This document shows positions 32,973 to 44,707 of a stretch of 64,000 nucleotides of DNA, piece after piece. Made by a program: the position numbers and the translations under genes. Where the stretch lies: assembly GCF_025515275.1 (NCBI RefSeq), contig NZ_JAOPFU010000008.1, forward strand, positions 1 to 64,000, in the 5' to 3' direction. This DNA is from Catenovulum sp. 2E275 (GTDB lineage Bacteria; Pseudomonadota; Gammaproteobacteria; Enterobacterales; Alteromonadaceae). A model generated the notes under the pieces. That model had not been told where the DNA came from. It was given only the letters and a program-made list of their open reading frames with translations, and ran no database searches. Position 1 is the first letter of the stretch; every line of letters starts with the position of its first letter.

Positions 32973-32995
32973 AAACCCTCGATAGTCGAGGGTTT
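32973..32995 (-). terminator. Intra-operon terminator between GH43 and GH97
   Basis: AAACCCTCGA (32973-32982) and TCGAGGGTTT (32986-32995) form a perfect 10-bp stem with a 3-nt loop. On the minus strand it is followed by CTTTTTT and then immediately by the GH97 ribosome binding site. There is little room for a new promoter, so it probably reduces rather than stops GH97 transcription. Confidence 0.8.
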
Positions 32996-33013
32996 ATAAA
33001 AACTTTCCGGTCG

Positions 33014-33952
33014 TTAATTTATTTTCCGGTTTTTTAAATCGATTTGTTTAATTTTACCGTTTTCGCCATATTCCATTTCTGTAACTAGAATTGAACGTCG
33101 ATAATTCCCACCACCTTCTTTTACTTTATCGTGGTAGAAAAGGTAATTTTTATCACCATCTTGCACAATTGCATGATGATTTGTATTGATCTCTAGGTAA
33201 TCAATAATCACGCCTTGATAATCAAATGGTCCTAATGGAGAGTCTCCGGTAGCATAAACAATTTGTCCTGGCCATCCAGTCGAAAACGTAAAATAATACT
33301 TACCATCATGTTGATGTAAAAAGGGCGCTTCGCCGTATTTTTTCTTTGGATCATCTTTTGGGTAACCATTGATGACAACATCGGTAATATCGCCAGCTAA
33401 ACTCACCATGTTTTCACCTAACGGTACAACTTTAGGCACTCGGGTGCCAAAATACATATAGGCTTGTCCATCCTTATCAATAAAAATGGCTGGATCAATA
33501 GGCTCATCACCTACATTTTTGTCTCTAGGTTTTTCAACTAACGGTTTATTAATTGGGTCAACAAACGGGCCTTTTGGATTATCGCTAACTGCAACCCCAA
33601 TTTGATTGCCGCCTACAGGGGCATAAAAATAATATTTTCCGTTTCTTTCAAAAGCACCGGGAGCCCAAGCTTTAGCATCTTCTGCTGCCCATTTAAATAC
33701 ACTATTGTGCAAAAACGAACCTTCGTCTTTCCAGCTTTTTAAATCTTTTGAACTGAATAAGCGCCATTGAGTTGAATCCCAATATTTACCAGAGTTTTCT
33801 TGGTCATTAGTCGCATAAACATAAAAGGTATCACCAAATTTATGTGCAGAAGGGTCGGCACAAAACCGATCAGAAATCAGAGTTTCAGCCAAACCAGAAG
33901 CAGATGCGAAAACACTGCTTAAAATGCCGGCTGCAATTATTTTTTTCATCAT
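33014..33952 (-). CDS. GH43-family glycoside hydrolase, secreted
   Basis: The start at 33952 (MMKKIIAAG) follows AAAGGTG; the frame opens further at a GTG at 33961 that overlaps the ribosome binding site. The roughly 312-residue product has a signal peptide ending near ASGLA and a single five-bladed beta-propeller. The three GH43 acidic residues are visible: general base Asp in FCADPSAHK, pKa modulator Asp in EPIDPAIF, and general acid Glu in YGEAPFLHQ. GH43 enzymes include arabinofuranosidases, xylosidases and exo-beta-1,3-galactosidases; the subfamily cannot be assigned by eye. It lies 21 bases after lacZ and is probably cotranscribed with it. Confidence 0.88.
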   Translation of the reverse strand: MMKKIIAAGILSSVFASASGLAETLISDRFCADPSAHKFGDTFYVYATNDQENSGKYWDSTQWRLFSSKDLKSWKDEGSFLHNSVFKWAAEDAKAWAPGAFERNGKYYFYAPVGGNQIGVAVSDNPKGPFVDPINKPLVEKPRDKNVGDEPIDPAIFIDKDGQAYMYFGTRVPKVVPLGENMVSLAGDITDVVINGYPKDDPKKKYGEAPFLHQHDGKYYFTFSTGWPGQIVYATGDSPLGPFDYQGVIIDYLEINTNHHAIVQDGDKNYLFYHDKVKEGGGNYRRSILVTEMEYGENGKIKQIDLKNRKIN

Positions 33953-33973
33953 GAATTTCACCTTTGTTAGTTT

Positions 33974-37147
<3,174 letters not shown>

Positions 37148-37162
37148 TTAGATAAAAGTTTG

Positions 37163-37182
37163 ATACCCGAACCTTCGGGTAT
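37163..37182 (-). repeat. Leader hairpin upstream of lacZ
   Basis: ATACCCGAA (37163-37171) and TTCGGGTAT (37174-37182) form a perfect 9-bp stem with a 2-nt loop, about 33 bases before the lacZ start. It has no adequate T-run, so it is more likely a 5' leader structure than a terminator. Confidence 0.5.
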
Positions 37183-37193
37183 GAATAAAAAAA

Positions 37194-37263
37194 CCTGAAC
37201 TTGGCTAACAGAGGACTTTTAGACAGTTTACTCAAGCAATTGACTGACTACTCCAAGTTCAGG
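37194..37263 (-). terminator. Terminator of the inositol oxygenase gene with a 48-nt loop
   Basis: CCTGAACTTGG (37194-37204) and CCAAGTTCAGG (37253-37263) are perfect complements 48 bases apart, followed on the minus strand by TTTTTTT. The stem begins 9 bases after the stop codon. The long loop is unusual for a simple intrinsic terminator. Confidence 0.65.
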
Positions 37264-37272
37264 CGAAAACTA

Positions 37273-38250
37273 TTACCAGCTAATTCTTTCTGCTGGGATG
37301 TACTTGTTTAATAGAGCTGTATATTTTGCTTCTAAAACATCCTGAGGTGGCAAGTCGGGTGTTTTAGAATATAAATCTGCTTTTTGAAATGCTTTTAATA
37401 GTGGCAACATGTACCAATCAAAGTCACTGGCTAATTCTAGATAAGCCATAGTGCCATTTTGTGGTGTATGCCAAGGATAAAAAGAGTGATAACGTAATAA
37501 ATATAAAGCTTCTTTATTTAGGTTACTGCCTTGGCGCATAACTTCGTAAATGTATTCATCATGTCCCCAAGTCATATCTACTGCGTCAAAACCGCAGCAA
37601 CGTAAATATTTACCAAAAGTTTGTGAATCCTGTTTTTCATACTTAGGGTAATCTGAACTTAAATGTGAAAAGTTTTTATCAAAAAATACATTAGAGCTAG
37701 AGAAAGGTGCACCTACAGGATAAGTATCGCCGACTACGCACCATTGCTGTAGTTCACCGAAGCTAGGTAATAGCATGACTTTACCTAGATCATGAATAAA
37801 ACCGACTAAAGGAAACCATGACCAGTCCGTTATATCTTTGTATAATGATTTAATGGTATTCTGCTCGAATAGATCACGCCATTTGCTTGGTAGTTCATTC
37901 CACGCTTTTTCTTTAAATAAATCTTTGATAACCAAATCATCTCTTAATTCAGTTTCATTTTTCATTGCAAATTCAAAAATAGATTCAGCCGATTGATATG
38001 CATGAATAATCTGTGGCATATCGCTGTCAGGGTCGCTTTCATCTACAATATCTTCAAGTAGTTTAAATACTTCATAAACATTCATACTGCCATGCGCTAA
38101 TCTGAAGTAGTGCTCTTTTTTCGCTTTAACAAAGTCAACAGTTTGATTAGTTTGCATTTCACGGTAAGTGCGTTCAACTCTATCTTGAAATTTTGAGTCT
38201 GTATAATTTCTGAATTCGCCAAATGATTCAGTATTGCTTGTCTGGTTCAT
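37273..38250 (-). CDS. Myo-inositol oxygenase (MIOX-like)
   Basis: This 325-residue protein matches MIOX, the di-iron enzyme that oxidises myo-inositol to D-glucuronate with O2. The iron ligands of animal MIOX are all present: His83 (IIHAYQSAE), His153-Asp154 (FIHDLGKVM), His230 (TWGHDEYIYE), His255 (LRYHSFYPWH) and Asp292 (KADLYSK). Substrate and structural motifs DESDPD and GDTYPVG are also conserved. There is no signal peptide, so it is cytoplasmic. Between His83 and the His-Asp pair lies about 45 residues more than in the animal enzyme. Its ribosome binding site AGGA is clear, and a perfect TGACACCGGTGTCA site lies 114 bases upstream. MIOX is mainly known from eukaryotes. Confidence 0.9.
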   Translation of the reverse strand: MNQTSNTESFGEFRNYTDSKFQDRVERTYREMQTNQTVDFVKAKKEHYFRLAHGSMNVYEVFKLLEDIVDESDPDSDMPQIIHAYQSAESIFEFAMKNETELRDDLVIKDLFKEKAWNELPSKWRDLFEQNTIKSLYKDITDWSWFPLVGFIHDLGKVMLLPSFGELQQWCVVGDTYPVGAPFSSSNVFFDKNFSHLSSDYPKYEKQDSQTFGKYLRCCGFDAVDMTWGHDEYIYEVMRQGSNLNKEALYLLRYHSFYPWHTPQNGTMAYLELASDFDWYMLPLLKAFQKADLYSKTPDLPPQDVLEAKYTALLNKYIPAERISW

Positions 38251-38363
38251 ATCATTTTCCTATGAGTATTTGTGGTTCATTCGACCTTGTTGCTGAAAAT
38301 GGTGTATCCACATAAACATTTCTCAAAAGTTACAGAATTTAAGTTACTCACTGCTTAATCTTC

Positions 38364-38377
38364 TGACACCGGTGTCA
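38364..38377. promoter_or_regulatory. LacI operator TGACACCGGTGTCA, site 1 (inositol oxygenase)
   Basis: This exact 14-bp palindrome with central CG lies in the gap between the GH115-like gene and the inositol oxygenase gene. The identical sequence occurs at 40580, 44516, 47871 and 48015. Confidence 0.85.
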
Positions 38378-38459
38378 TGTGTATATTGAATCACCTTTAT
38401 TAAAAAATATCAATTACAATTTTTAAAACTAAATTTAACTTTGAAACTTAAAATGCAAA

Positions 38460-40526
38460 CTAACTTGAGCCTATGCCAAGCAAAGACTGTCTAATTTGGT
38501 TAACTGAATTTGAATTAGGGAAGCCATTATTTGGCCTACGCTTTTGAGGTGCATACCATGTTTTCCATTTAGGATTTAAATCACCTGTTGAACGTCTATG
38601 ATAAATATTTTCTAGGTTTAGCTCTGCTTCTACTAATATTTGGTTAATCGCTGGCTCTTGTTGAATTTTATTCTCGGGTGTTAAGCCTGCTTTGAGCTTG
38701 GATAGTTCGATCAAGTTTTGGTTATACTTAAGTAAATCTAGATACAGCTGTATAGGTAAGCTGATGTAATCATGGAAAAATATCTGGTTTTGCTTAAGGT
38801 TTGTTTGTACTTTTTTTACTAGGTTCTGAGCTTCTAATAGGGCATTGATTCTTTGCTCTGTACCAGTAAAAAACTCTGTAATACTATTATATTCAACAGC
38901 CACAGATGATAGACCAGGCCTTTGTAAAGGTGTATCCGTTAGGTATGCAGTCATTTTTTTTATCTGCCAAAGAATTTCAACATATCCAACGTGATCTTCA
39001 TGTGCTTTATGAAGTAATTTAAGTGATTTAACAATATCGGTCGCATTGTTACTACCAAAGTAGCGACTAGCCCAATGTTTATAAAACTTTTGACCATCAA
39101 AATCTATTCCTAAACGGGCTGATTCAGAAAAAGCTTCTAAATTTAAGAGAAAAGGGCGGAATGTTTGTCCGTTAACCATCATATATTCTGTTGCTTGAAA
39201 ACGGTCGTACATCATATCCATTGTTTGATCAATCAGCTCTGGATATGGATCTGCTACATCATGATTGAGCCAAAATCCAGCGTGCATATAAGTACCAAAT
39301 TGGTAGCCTTTGGTATTTTTTGGTAAATAATCGAACTCGCCCCAGCCGTTATCTGACCACGCGATAATAAAACTTTTTGGTGGATTAAAATTTTGGTTAA
39401 AAATTTCCATACCATCGTGATAACAAGTACAAACTTTGGTTGCATTTGGCTTATATTGGTCAATTACGTTTTCTAATGATGCGTATACTTCATTGAATAC
39501 TTCAGCTTTATCTTCACCACAACTACTTTTATATTCCCAATCCCATACTTGATTTCGAGGGCGTAAAGCGAAAATATCAGCTTTGGCTACAGGTGTTTTA
39601 GTTAAATAGTGATGCCAGGTATTGATCCATTCCTGCTTATGATCGCGCCAGCAGGTGGAAGCTTCTTCACTTAAATTTAATAGTTGCCGCCCCATCATCA
39701 TATCAATTTGAACATACATCCCCTTATCGTGTACGTAGTCGATCATTTTATTTAAATACTCAACGTTGAGCTGATAGTTTGGATGCATTTGAAGGTACTC
39801 AGGTCGAGTGTAAAACTCGACTCTGCCGAGCATGTCAAAAAACTCAATACCATTGTATCTAAGCTTGACTAAAGCATCGATCATTTGGGTAAAAGATTGC
39901 CAGTCATATTCTAGATAAGGTTTTTTTAAATTCGCGAGTTCATCGACATCATTTTCAAAATAAACGAGTAGAGGGACTATTGGTGGAGCTATTGATTGAT
40001 TATGAAAATTGATAATTTGTGCTAGTTCTATTTGAGCAGGTTGACCCCCAGTCCAGTAAGTTAATTTATCAATACCAAGCACCTGTTCACTATAGTCATA
40101 TACCATATATTGAGTGCCTTGAATATCTCGGCCTGTTAGTAAAACAGCGGGCTGATGATTAATTTTTATATGCCGAATAAGCCCCCCACGTGCTTTAGGA
40201 GTGTCTGACTGAATTATATTTTTGTCTGAATCCGAGATATAAGGGCTTTTCAGCAAATTGTTGAGCTGCCCTAAGACAATATAATATTGACTGTTGGGCA
40301 AAGTTAAGTTGTCAGTTGTTATCTGAACTTGTGTTGAAAGAACCCGGTTTAAATCCATTTTTAAATCATTAGCTGATATTTTTACCGGTTTACTGGCGTT
40401 TTCACTAATAATGATGGTTAGTTTCATCGTGTCTAATTGCTGAGACTGCTCGAAATCTTCAACCTGCTGTTGCTGATTACAAGCAGTTAATATAAATATT
40501 AAAAACAGGGTTGAAAATCGAATCAT
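38460..40526 (-). CDS. Lipoprotein glycoside hydrolase, GH115-like (possible alpha-glucuronidase)
   Basis: This 688-residue lipoprotein (lipobox LTAC, Cys16) has an N-terminal alpha/beta domain like those preceding many GH barrels (about 35-175; YYIVLGQLNN, GRDIQGTQYMVYDYSEQVLG). A TIM barrel follows at about 180-520 with FFDMLGRVEFYTRPEYL, VCTCYHDGMEIFNQNF and IIAWSDNGWGEFDYLP (387-402). That last segment recalls the DDNWG...LP signature of GH115 alpha-glucuronidases, but the protein is shorter than usual GH115 enzymes and lacks their C-terminal domains. It could be a distant or new family. A TGACACCGGTGTCA site lies 54 bases upstream of its start, and the inositol oxygenase follows on the same strand, suggesting shared control. 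The substrate is unknown. Confidence 0.55.
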   Translation of the reverse strand: MIRFSTLFLIFILTACNQQQQVEDFEQSQQLDTMKLTIIISENASKPVKISANDLKMDLNRVLSTQVQITTDNLTLPNSQYYIVLGQLNNLLKSPYISDSDKNIIQSDTPKARGGLIRHIKINHQPAVLLTGRDIQGTQYMVYDYSEQVLGIDKLTYWTGGQPAQIELAQIINFHNQSIAPPIVPLLVYFENDVDELANLKKPYLEYDWQSFTQMIDALVKLRYNGIEFFDMLGRVEFYTRPEYLQMHPNYQLNVEYLNKMIDYVHDKGMYVQIDMMMGRQLLNLSEEASTCWRDHKQEWINTWHHYLTKTPVAKADIFALRPRNQVWDWEYKSSCGEDKAEVFNEVYASLENVIDQYKPNATKVCTCYHDGMEIFNQNFNPPKSFIIAWSDNGWGEFDYLPKNTKGYQFGTYMHAGFWLNHDVADPYPELIDQTMDMMYDRFQATEYMMVNGQTFRPFLLNLEAFSESARLGIDFDGQKFYKHWASRYFGSNNATDIVKSLKLLHKAHEDHVGYVEILWQIKKMTAYLTDTPLQRPGLSSVAVEYNSITEFFTGTEQRINALLEAQNLVKKVQTNLKQNQIFFHDYISLPIQLYLDLLKYNQNLIELSKLKAGLTPENKIQQEPAINQILVEAELNLENIYHRRSTGDLNPKWKTWYAPQKRRPNNGFPNSNSVNQIRQSLLGIGSS

Positions 40527-40579
40527 TTAGTATGGCCTTTATAGTGTTTTTTGGAACTTATATCGTTATTTTAACTTGT

Positions 40580-40593
40580 TGACACCGGTGTCA
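40580..40593. promoter_or_regulatory. LacI operator TGACACCGGTGTCA, site 2 (GH115-like gene)
   Basis: The palindrome extends to TTGACACCGGTGTCAA (40579-40594), 53 bases before the GH115-like start, where bound repressor would block the promoter. A half-site TGTGTCA lies nearby at 40621. Confidence 0.85.
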
Positions 40594-40693
40594 ATTGGTA
40601 AGTTACAAGATCAGTGTGCCTGTGTCAATAAAAAGTAAATAAATTGTGTTTTGGAGATGGAGGCTGAGCTAAATCAAGTTTTATATGTATTGT

Positions 40694-41608
40694 TTAAACC
40701 AAATTATTTGTAAAATAATGAGCAATTGACAAATACTGCTGTTTAATATGCTCGATTAGCATTTTTACCTTTTTAGGTGGATGTTTAGTAAAAGGGTACA
40801 CCGCGTATACCCCCAATTTTTTACCGACTAACTCAGGGAAAAGCTCAATTAGGTCACCTCTTTGCATGTCTTCATAAACTAGACATTGTGGAACATAAAC
40901 AATGCCATGTCCCCCGAGAACTGCTTTACGTAATGCTGTTGCATTATTGGTTGAAAAGGCTCCATTTACTTGTACAAAATAATTTCCATTGTCAGATTTA
41001 AATTCCCACTCGTTTGCACCTGAACTTTGGTAGGCGTATTTTAGGCAGTTGTGTTGTTTTAAATCTTTTGGTGTTGGTGGTTTGCCATTTTGCTTCAAGT
41101 AAACAGGGGAGGCACAGACGACCCATTGAGAATCTATAATATGGCGGGCAATTAAACTGGAATCTTCAAGGTAACCTGTTCGAATAACCAGATCATATCC
41201 TCCATTAATTAAATCAACAAAACGATTGTCAAGAGACATATCTACAGTTAGTCCCGGGTGAGCATTACAAAACTGTGCGATTGCATCAGCCAAGAGTAAA
41301 TCGCCGGAGATTGTTGGCACCGACATTTTTATATGGCCACTAATATTTTCTCCTAAACCGGAAACGGTCGATAAAGCTTCTAAAGTTGCTTGTTCGACAT
41401 TCTTTGCGCCTGCTGCGAGCACATTGCCAGCCTCAGTTACAGTCAGCTTTCGGGTAGTGCGATATAAAAGTTGAACACCTAGCTCAGATTCCAAACGCGC
41501 AATACGTTTACTGACAACCGAATTAGTTAAATTATTTTGTTCAGCGGCTTTACTGAAACTACCTAGCTCGATTACCTGAGAAAATAAAATCAGATCATTT
41601 GCAAGCAT
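40694..41608 (-). CDS. LysR-family transcriptional regulator
   Basis: This 304-residue protein has the LysR helix-turn-helix (SFSKAAEQNNLTNSVVSKRI, about 17-36; LGVQLLYRTTRKLTVTEAG) and a substrate-binding effector domain with GHIKMSVPTISGDLLL and GGHGIVYVPQCLV. It is divergent from the lldD-like gene across 140 bases, the usual arrangement for a LysR activator of that gene. It belongs to the subgroup with a short C-terminus typical of many proteobacterial LysR regulators. It carries no nearby TGACACCGGTGTCA site apart from the one belonging to the GH115-like gene. The effector is unknown; lactate or a related 2-hydroxy acid is a guess from the neighbour. Confidence 0.92.
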   Translation of the reverse strand: MLANDLILFSQVIELGSFSKAAEQNNLTNSVVSKRIARLESELGVQLLYRTTRKLTVTEAGNVLAAGAKNVEQATLEALSTVSGLGENISGHIKMSVPTISGDLLLADAIAQFCNAHPGLTVDMSLDNRFVDLINGGYDLVIRTGYLEDSSLIARHIIDSQWVVCASPVYLKQNGKPPTPKDLKQHNCLKYAYQSSGANEWEFKSDNGNYFVQVNGAFSTNNATALRKAVLGGHGIVYVPQCLVYEDMQRGDLIELFPELVGKKLGVYAVYPFTKHPPKKVKMLIEHIKQQYLSIAHYFTNNLV

Positions 41609-41635
41609 ATTTATTAATCTATTATGTTATTTTTT

Positions 41636-41658
41636 GAAATAGTGTTTTTCATTATTTC
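41636..41658. promoter_or_regulatory. Possible LysR site in the lysR-lldD gap
   Basis: GAAATA (41636-41641) and TATTTC (41653-41658) are inverted with 11 bases between them, the T-N11-A type of spacing used by LysR proteins. The region is AT-rich, so chance is possible. Confidence 0.35.
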
Positions 41659-41748
41659 CGTTTATTGACAAAAAATAAAGCGTAAAATTAATCTAAATTA
41701 AAAAATTTTTATATCCAAACAATAAATTTTAATAGCAGGGTTAACAAG

Positions 41749-42888
41749 ATGATTATTTCCGCTTCAACTGACTATCGCAAAGCAGCTAAATCCAAATTGC
41801 CTCCGTTTTTATTTCACTATATTGATGGTGGTTCTTATGGTGAACATACTTTGAGAAAAAATACTGAAGATTTGGCTGATATCGCTTTAAAACAGCGAGT
41901 ATTAAATAATATGTCAGAGCTGGATTTAAGTTCAGAATTATTTGGTGAGAAATTAAATCTTCCATTAATATTGGCTCCTGTTGGATTAACTGGAATGTAT
42001 GCGCGTCGGGGTGAAGTTCAGGCTGCAAAAGCAGCAGATAATAAAGGCATCCCATTTACATTATCAACAGTATCAGTGTGCCCTATTGAGGAAGTTACAC
42101 CAGCTATCCAACGGCCGATGTGGTTTCAGTTGTACGTATTAAAAGATCGTGGATTTATGAAAAATGCATTAGAACGGGCAAAAGCGGCGGGTGTTACTAC
42201 GCTTGTTTTTACGGTCGATATGCCTGTTCCTGGTGCACGTTACCGTGATATGCATTCTGGCATGAGTGGTCCTAATGCACCTTTTCGTCGTATGCTTCAA
42301 GCGATGACTCATCCTCAATGGGCATTTGATGTAGGCTTATTTGGCAGGCCTCATGATTTAGGTAATATCTCAACTTATCGAGGGAGTCCAACTAAGTTAG
42401 AAGATTATATTGGTTGGCTCGGAGCAAATTTCGATCCTTCTATTTCTTGGAAAGATTTAGAATGGATTCGGGACTTTTGGGATGGACCCATGATAATTAA
42501 AGGCATTTTAGATGCTGATGATGCAAAAGATGCTGTTAAATTTGGTGCCGATGGTATTGTGGTATCTAATCATGGCGGGCGTCAGCTAGATGGTGTTTTA
42601 TCATCTGCAAAAGCCTTACCTATGATTGCCGACGCTGTAAAAGGCGATTTAAAAATAATTGCAGATTCAGGTATTCGTACCGGTTTAGATGTTGTTAGAA
42701 TGTTAGCGTTAGGCGCTGATTGTACAATGCTCGGGCGTTCATTTATCTATGCTTTGGCTGCTAAAGGGCAAGCGGGAGTAGAGAACTTGATTGACCTATA
42801 TGAAAAAGAAATGAAAGTTGCTATGACATTAACTGGTGCGAAAAAGATTAGTGAATTAAATCGAGATTCTTTGGTAGCTTTTAAATAA
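41749..42888 (+). CDS. lldD: FMN-dependent L-lactate dehydrogenase / 2-hydroxy-acid oxidase
   Basis: This 379-residue protein is a full-length member of the FMN-dependent alpha-hydroxy-acid dehydrogenase family, with length and motifs like Lld[18 protein letters not shown] opens the barrel, [15 protein letters not shown] and [13 protein letters not shown] follow, and the C-terminal half has [24 protein letters not shown] (catalytic His and substrate Arg) and [22 protein letters not shown] in shortened form. It oxidises L-lactate to pyruvate at the inner membrane, passing electrons to quinone. It is divergent from a LysR regulator. Its ribosome binding site is weak (CAGGG further upstream). 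It interrupts the inositol-type region and is probably unrelated to it. Confidence 0.9.
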   Translation: MIISASTDYRKAAKSKLPPFLFHYIDGGSYGEHTLRKNTEDLADIALKQRVLNNMSELDLSSELFGEKLNLPLILAPVGLTGMYARRGEVQAAKAADNKGIPFTLSTVSVCPIEEVTPAIQRPMWFQLYVLKDRGFMKNALERAKAAGVTTLVFTVDMPVPGARYRDMHSGMSGPNAPFRRMLQAMTHPQWAFDVGLFGRPHDLGNISTYRGSPTKLEDYIGWLGANFDPSISWKDLEWIRDFWDGPMIIKGILDADDAKDAVKFGADGIVVSNHGGRQLDGVLSSAKALPMIADAVKGDLKIIADSGIRTGLDVVRMLALGADCTMLGRSFIYALAAKGQAGVENLIDLYEKEMKVAMTLTGAKKISELNRDSLVAFK

Positions 42889-42968
42889 TTTTTATTTTGT
42901 ATATAAAATGCGGTTCAGCGAGCAAGGTATTTAAGGCCTGTTGCTCTTTTGAGTATGATTTTTAATCA

Positions 42969-43301
42969 GTTTGTTTGGTATTTATCCAAGGCATAGCGAT
43001 TGACGTGTAGTGAGCTACATAAATGAGCTATAAAAACTTTGTGCTCCTGCAAAGTCACCTTACCCCACGTTCATGTTGGATAACGCAGAAGAAGTGCCAA
43101 ACAAACGCTGCCCTTTGGGTTCGTCCTAAAGGCTTTTTACTCTTTGTTGCCTATATGGATGTAGGTAAGGAGCGTGAGCATGGAGCGGAAGCTTTGTAGC
43201 ATTTTGACTTAACTCATTAGGCCTTCAACGCCGTGCCTCGATTAAAAAGCATTTAGTTAGAACAAAATTTGTACATCAAACGTCAACAGACCCTAGTGTC
43301 G
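42969..43301. repeat. Complex intergenic repeat element, copy 1
   Basis: The 444-base gap between the lldD-like and lacI genes has no credible ORF. GTTTGTTTGGTA (42969-42980) is inverted at 43095-43106 with one mismatch, and TTATCCAA (42982-42989) is inverted perfectly at 43076-43083, so the left part can fold into a long hairpin. Two of its segments, CCTATATGGATGTAGG (43150) and TCAACAGACCCTAGTG (43283), recur in diverged form in the gap at 53231-53390. It looks like a dispersed non-coding repeat or a MITE remnant. Confidence 0.5.
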
Positions 43302-43332
43302 TTTATTAGGTACCTATAGTTTTTTTTATGAT

Positions 43333-44361
43333 TTATTTTAGCTGAGCAGTAGAGTCCCGGATAACTAACTCTCCATCAAAAATTTCGTTATTTTTTGAGT
43401 CTCCTTGCGGAGCACTATTTTGTTTGTTTTTAAGCCTATTAATGAGTAATACAGCAGCTCTGTAACCAATATTTACAAGTGGGTGACGGTAAGTTGTGAT
43501 ATTTGGGAATACTTTTGTGGTAATTGAAATATCATCAATACCGCAAATCGACAGCTCTTGCGGTACTTTAATACCACGGCTTTGAGCTTCATAAAGAACA
43601 CCTGCTGCCATTTCGTCATTTGAAGCAAATATGGCGGTTGGACGAGGTGTTTTATTTAGTAATAAAGCAGCAGCGTCTTTACCAGATTGATAAGTGTAAT
43701 AACCCTGAGCCATTAGGTTATCCTCTAACTCAATCTTATTATCGGTTAAAGCTTGTTTAAATCCTGCTTCTTTAATAAAGCTAGATTCTTCATCAGGATG
43801 TCCTTTTACATAGCCTATACGCTTATGGTTTAGTCTGATTAAATAACTAGCAACATCGTAGCTGGCTTTATGATAATTTAAACCGACAAACTCTCCTTGG
43901 TTTTTATAACTGGGACCAATTCTAATGTATTGGATATTTTTGCGATTAAGCATTTCGAGTAGCTCAAGTTTATCGCAGATAGGAGGTGCCAAAACAAAAC
44001 CGTCTACCAAAGTATTATCAATAAACTCTTCAATTTCTTTTAATAAACTATTGGAATAATAGCTGCAGTCATATAAAAACAGCCCCATGTGTTCTTCGGT
44101 ACAACCTTGCAAAATACCTTTTTGCAATTTCATTAAATAACCAGGGCTTGGATTATCTGTTAAAAGGGCAATAAACAATGAGCGGTTCTTAGCTAAAGCC
44201 ATTCCCAAGGGGTTTCTTTTAAATCCAGTATCAATAATGGCTTTTTGTACTTTCGCACGCATTTCTTCACTTACATTCGCTTCATTATTGATAACTCGAG
44301 AAACGGTTTTTTTAGAAACGCCTGCTTGTTTTGCGACATCGTTTATAGTTGCAGTTTTCAT
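43333..44361 (-). CDS. LacI/GalR-family regulator, proposed controller of the TGACACCGGTGTCA regulon
   Basis: This 342-residue LacI protein begins with helix-turn-helix ATINDVAKQAGVSKKTVSRV (3-22) and hinge helix (NPLGMALAKN), followed by a periplasmic-binding-protein-like effector domain (FASNDEMAAGVLYEAQ; LSICGIDDISITT). An extended palindrome TTTGACACCGGTGTCAAA lies 153 bases before its start in the divergent gap shared with the PI-PLC-like gene, and four more copies lie before surrounding genes. This makes it the natural candidate to bind all five sites and to repress its own gene. It is only about as similar to the regulator at 1846 as family members usually are. The effector is not known; an inositol derivative or sugar is inferred from the gene set. 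Confidence 0.93.
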   Translation of the reverse strand: MKTATINDVAKQAGVSKKTVSRVINNEANVSEEMRAKVQKAIIDTGFKRNPLGMALAKNRSLFIALLTDNPSPGYLMKLQKGILQGCTEEHMGLFLYDCSYYSNSLLKEIEEFIDNTLVDGFVLAPPICDKLELLEMLNRKNIQYIRIGPSYKNQGEFVGLNYHKASYDVASYLIRLNHKRIGYVKGHPDEESSFIKEAGFKQALTDNKIELEDNLMAQGYYTYQSGKDAAALLLNKTPRPTAIFASNDEMAAGVLYEAQSRGIKVPQELSICGIDDISITTKVFPNITTYRHPLVNIGYRAAVLLINRLKNKQNSAPQGDSKNNEIFDGELVIRDSTAQLK

Positions 44362-44513
44362 TAGAATTTACTTAATTATTATTTGAATATTTGCAGTTAT
44401 GTTGTTTTACATTGCTCATGATTGTGTACCAAACAAATAAAAGTTAATGGGTACAATCTATACATAATTGCTGATTATCATAACATATTGCCTGAAGATC
44501 CATCTTAGTTTTG

Positions 44514-44531
44514 TTTGACACCGGTGTCAAA
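44514..44531. promoter_or_regulatory. LacI operator TGACACCGGTGTCA, site 3 (lacI / PI-PLC gap)
   Basis: This is the most extended copy: 18 bases of perfect palindrome, TTTGACACCGGTGTCAAA, in the 346-base divergent gap. It can serve both the lacI gene and the phospholipase operon. Apart from the 39-mer at 44582 nothing else was recognised in this gap. Confidence 0.88.
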
Positions 44532-44581
44532 TTGTGTAAGTTTGACTCCTTAATATTATTTTAATTTAACCTGATCAGGAT

Positions 44582-44620
44582 ATAAGAATTGTTGAAGATA
44601 ATTCCTATGTTATTGGATTA
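44582..44620 (+). repeat. 39-nt intergenic element, copy 2
   Basis: This stretch matches 9848-9886 at 31 of 39 positions, sharing TGTTGAAG, AATTCCT and ATTGGATTA in the same order. It lies 88 bases before the PI-PLC-like start. The function is unknown. Confidence 0.45.
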
Positions 44621-44707
44621 TCAAATTCTATTTTATATGTCTATAAGGATAATTTTCCTCTATACAAAACATTATTTATCCTCAGATTATTTAGATAGGT
44701 TTATACC

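Noticed and set aside
40694-42888. LysR and lldD-like genes as members of the inositol-type regulon
   Set aside because: They have their own divergent arrangement and no TGACACCGGTGTCA site in their promoter; lactate oxidation does not fit the pathway.
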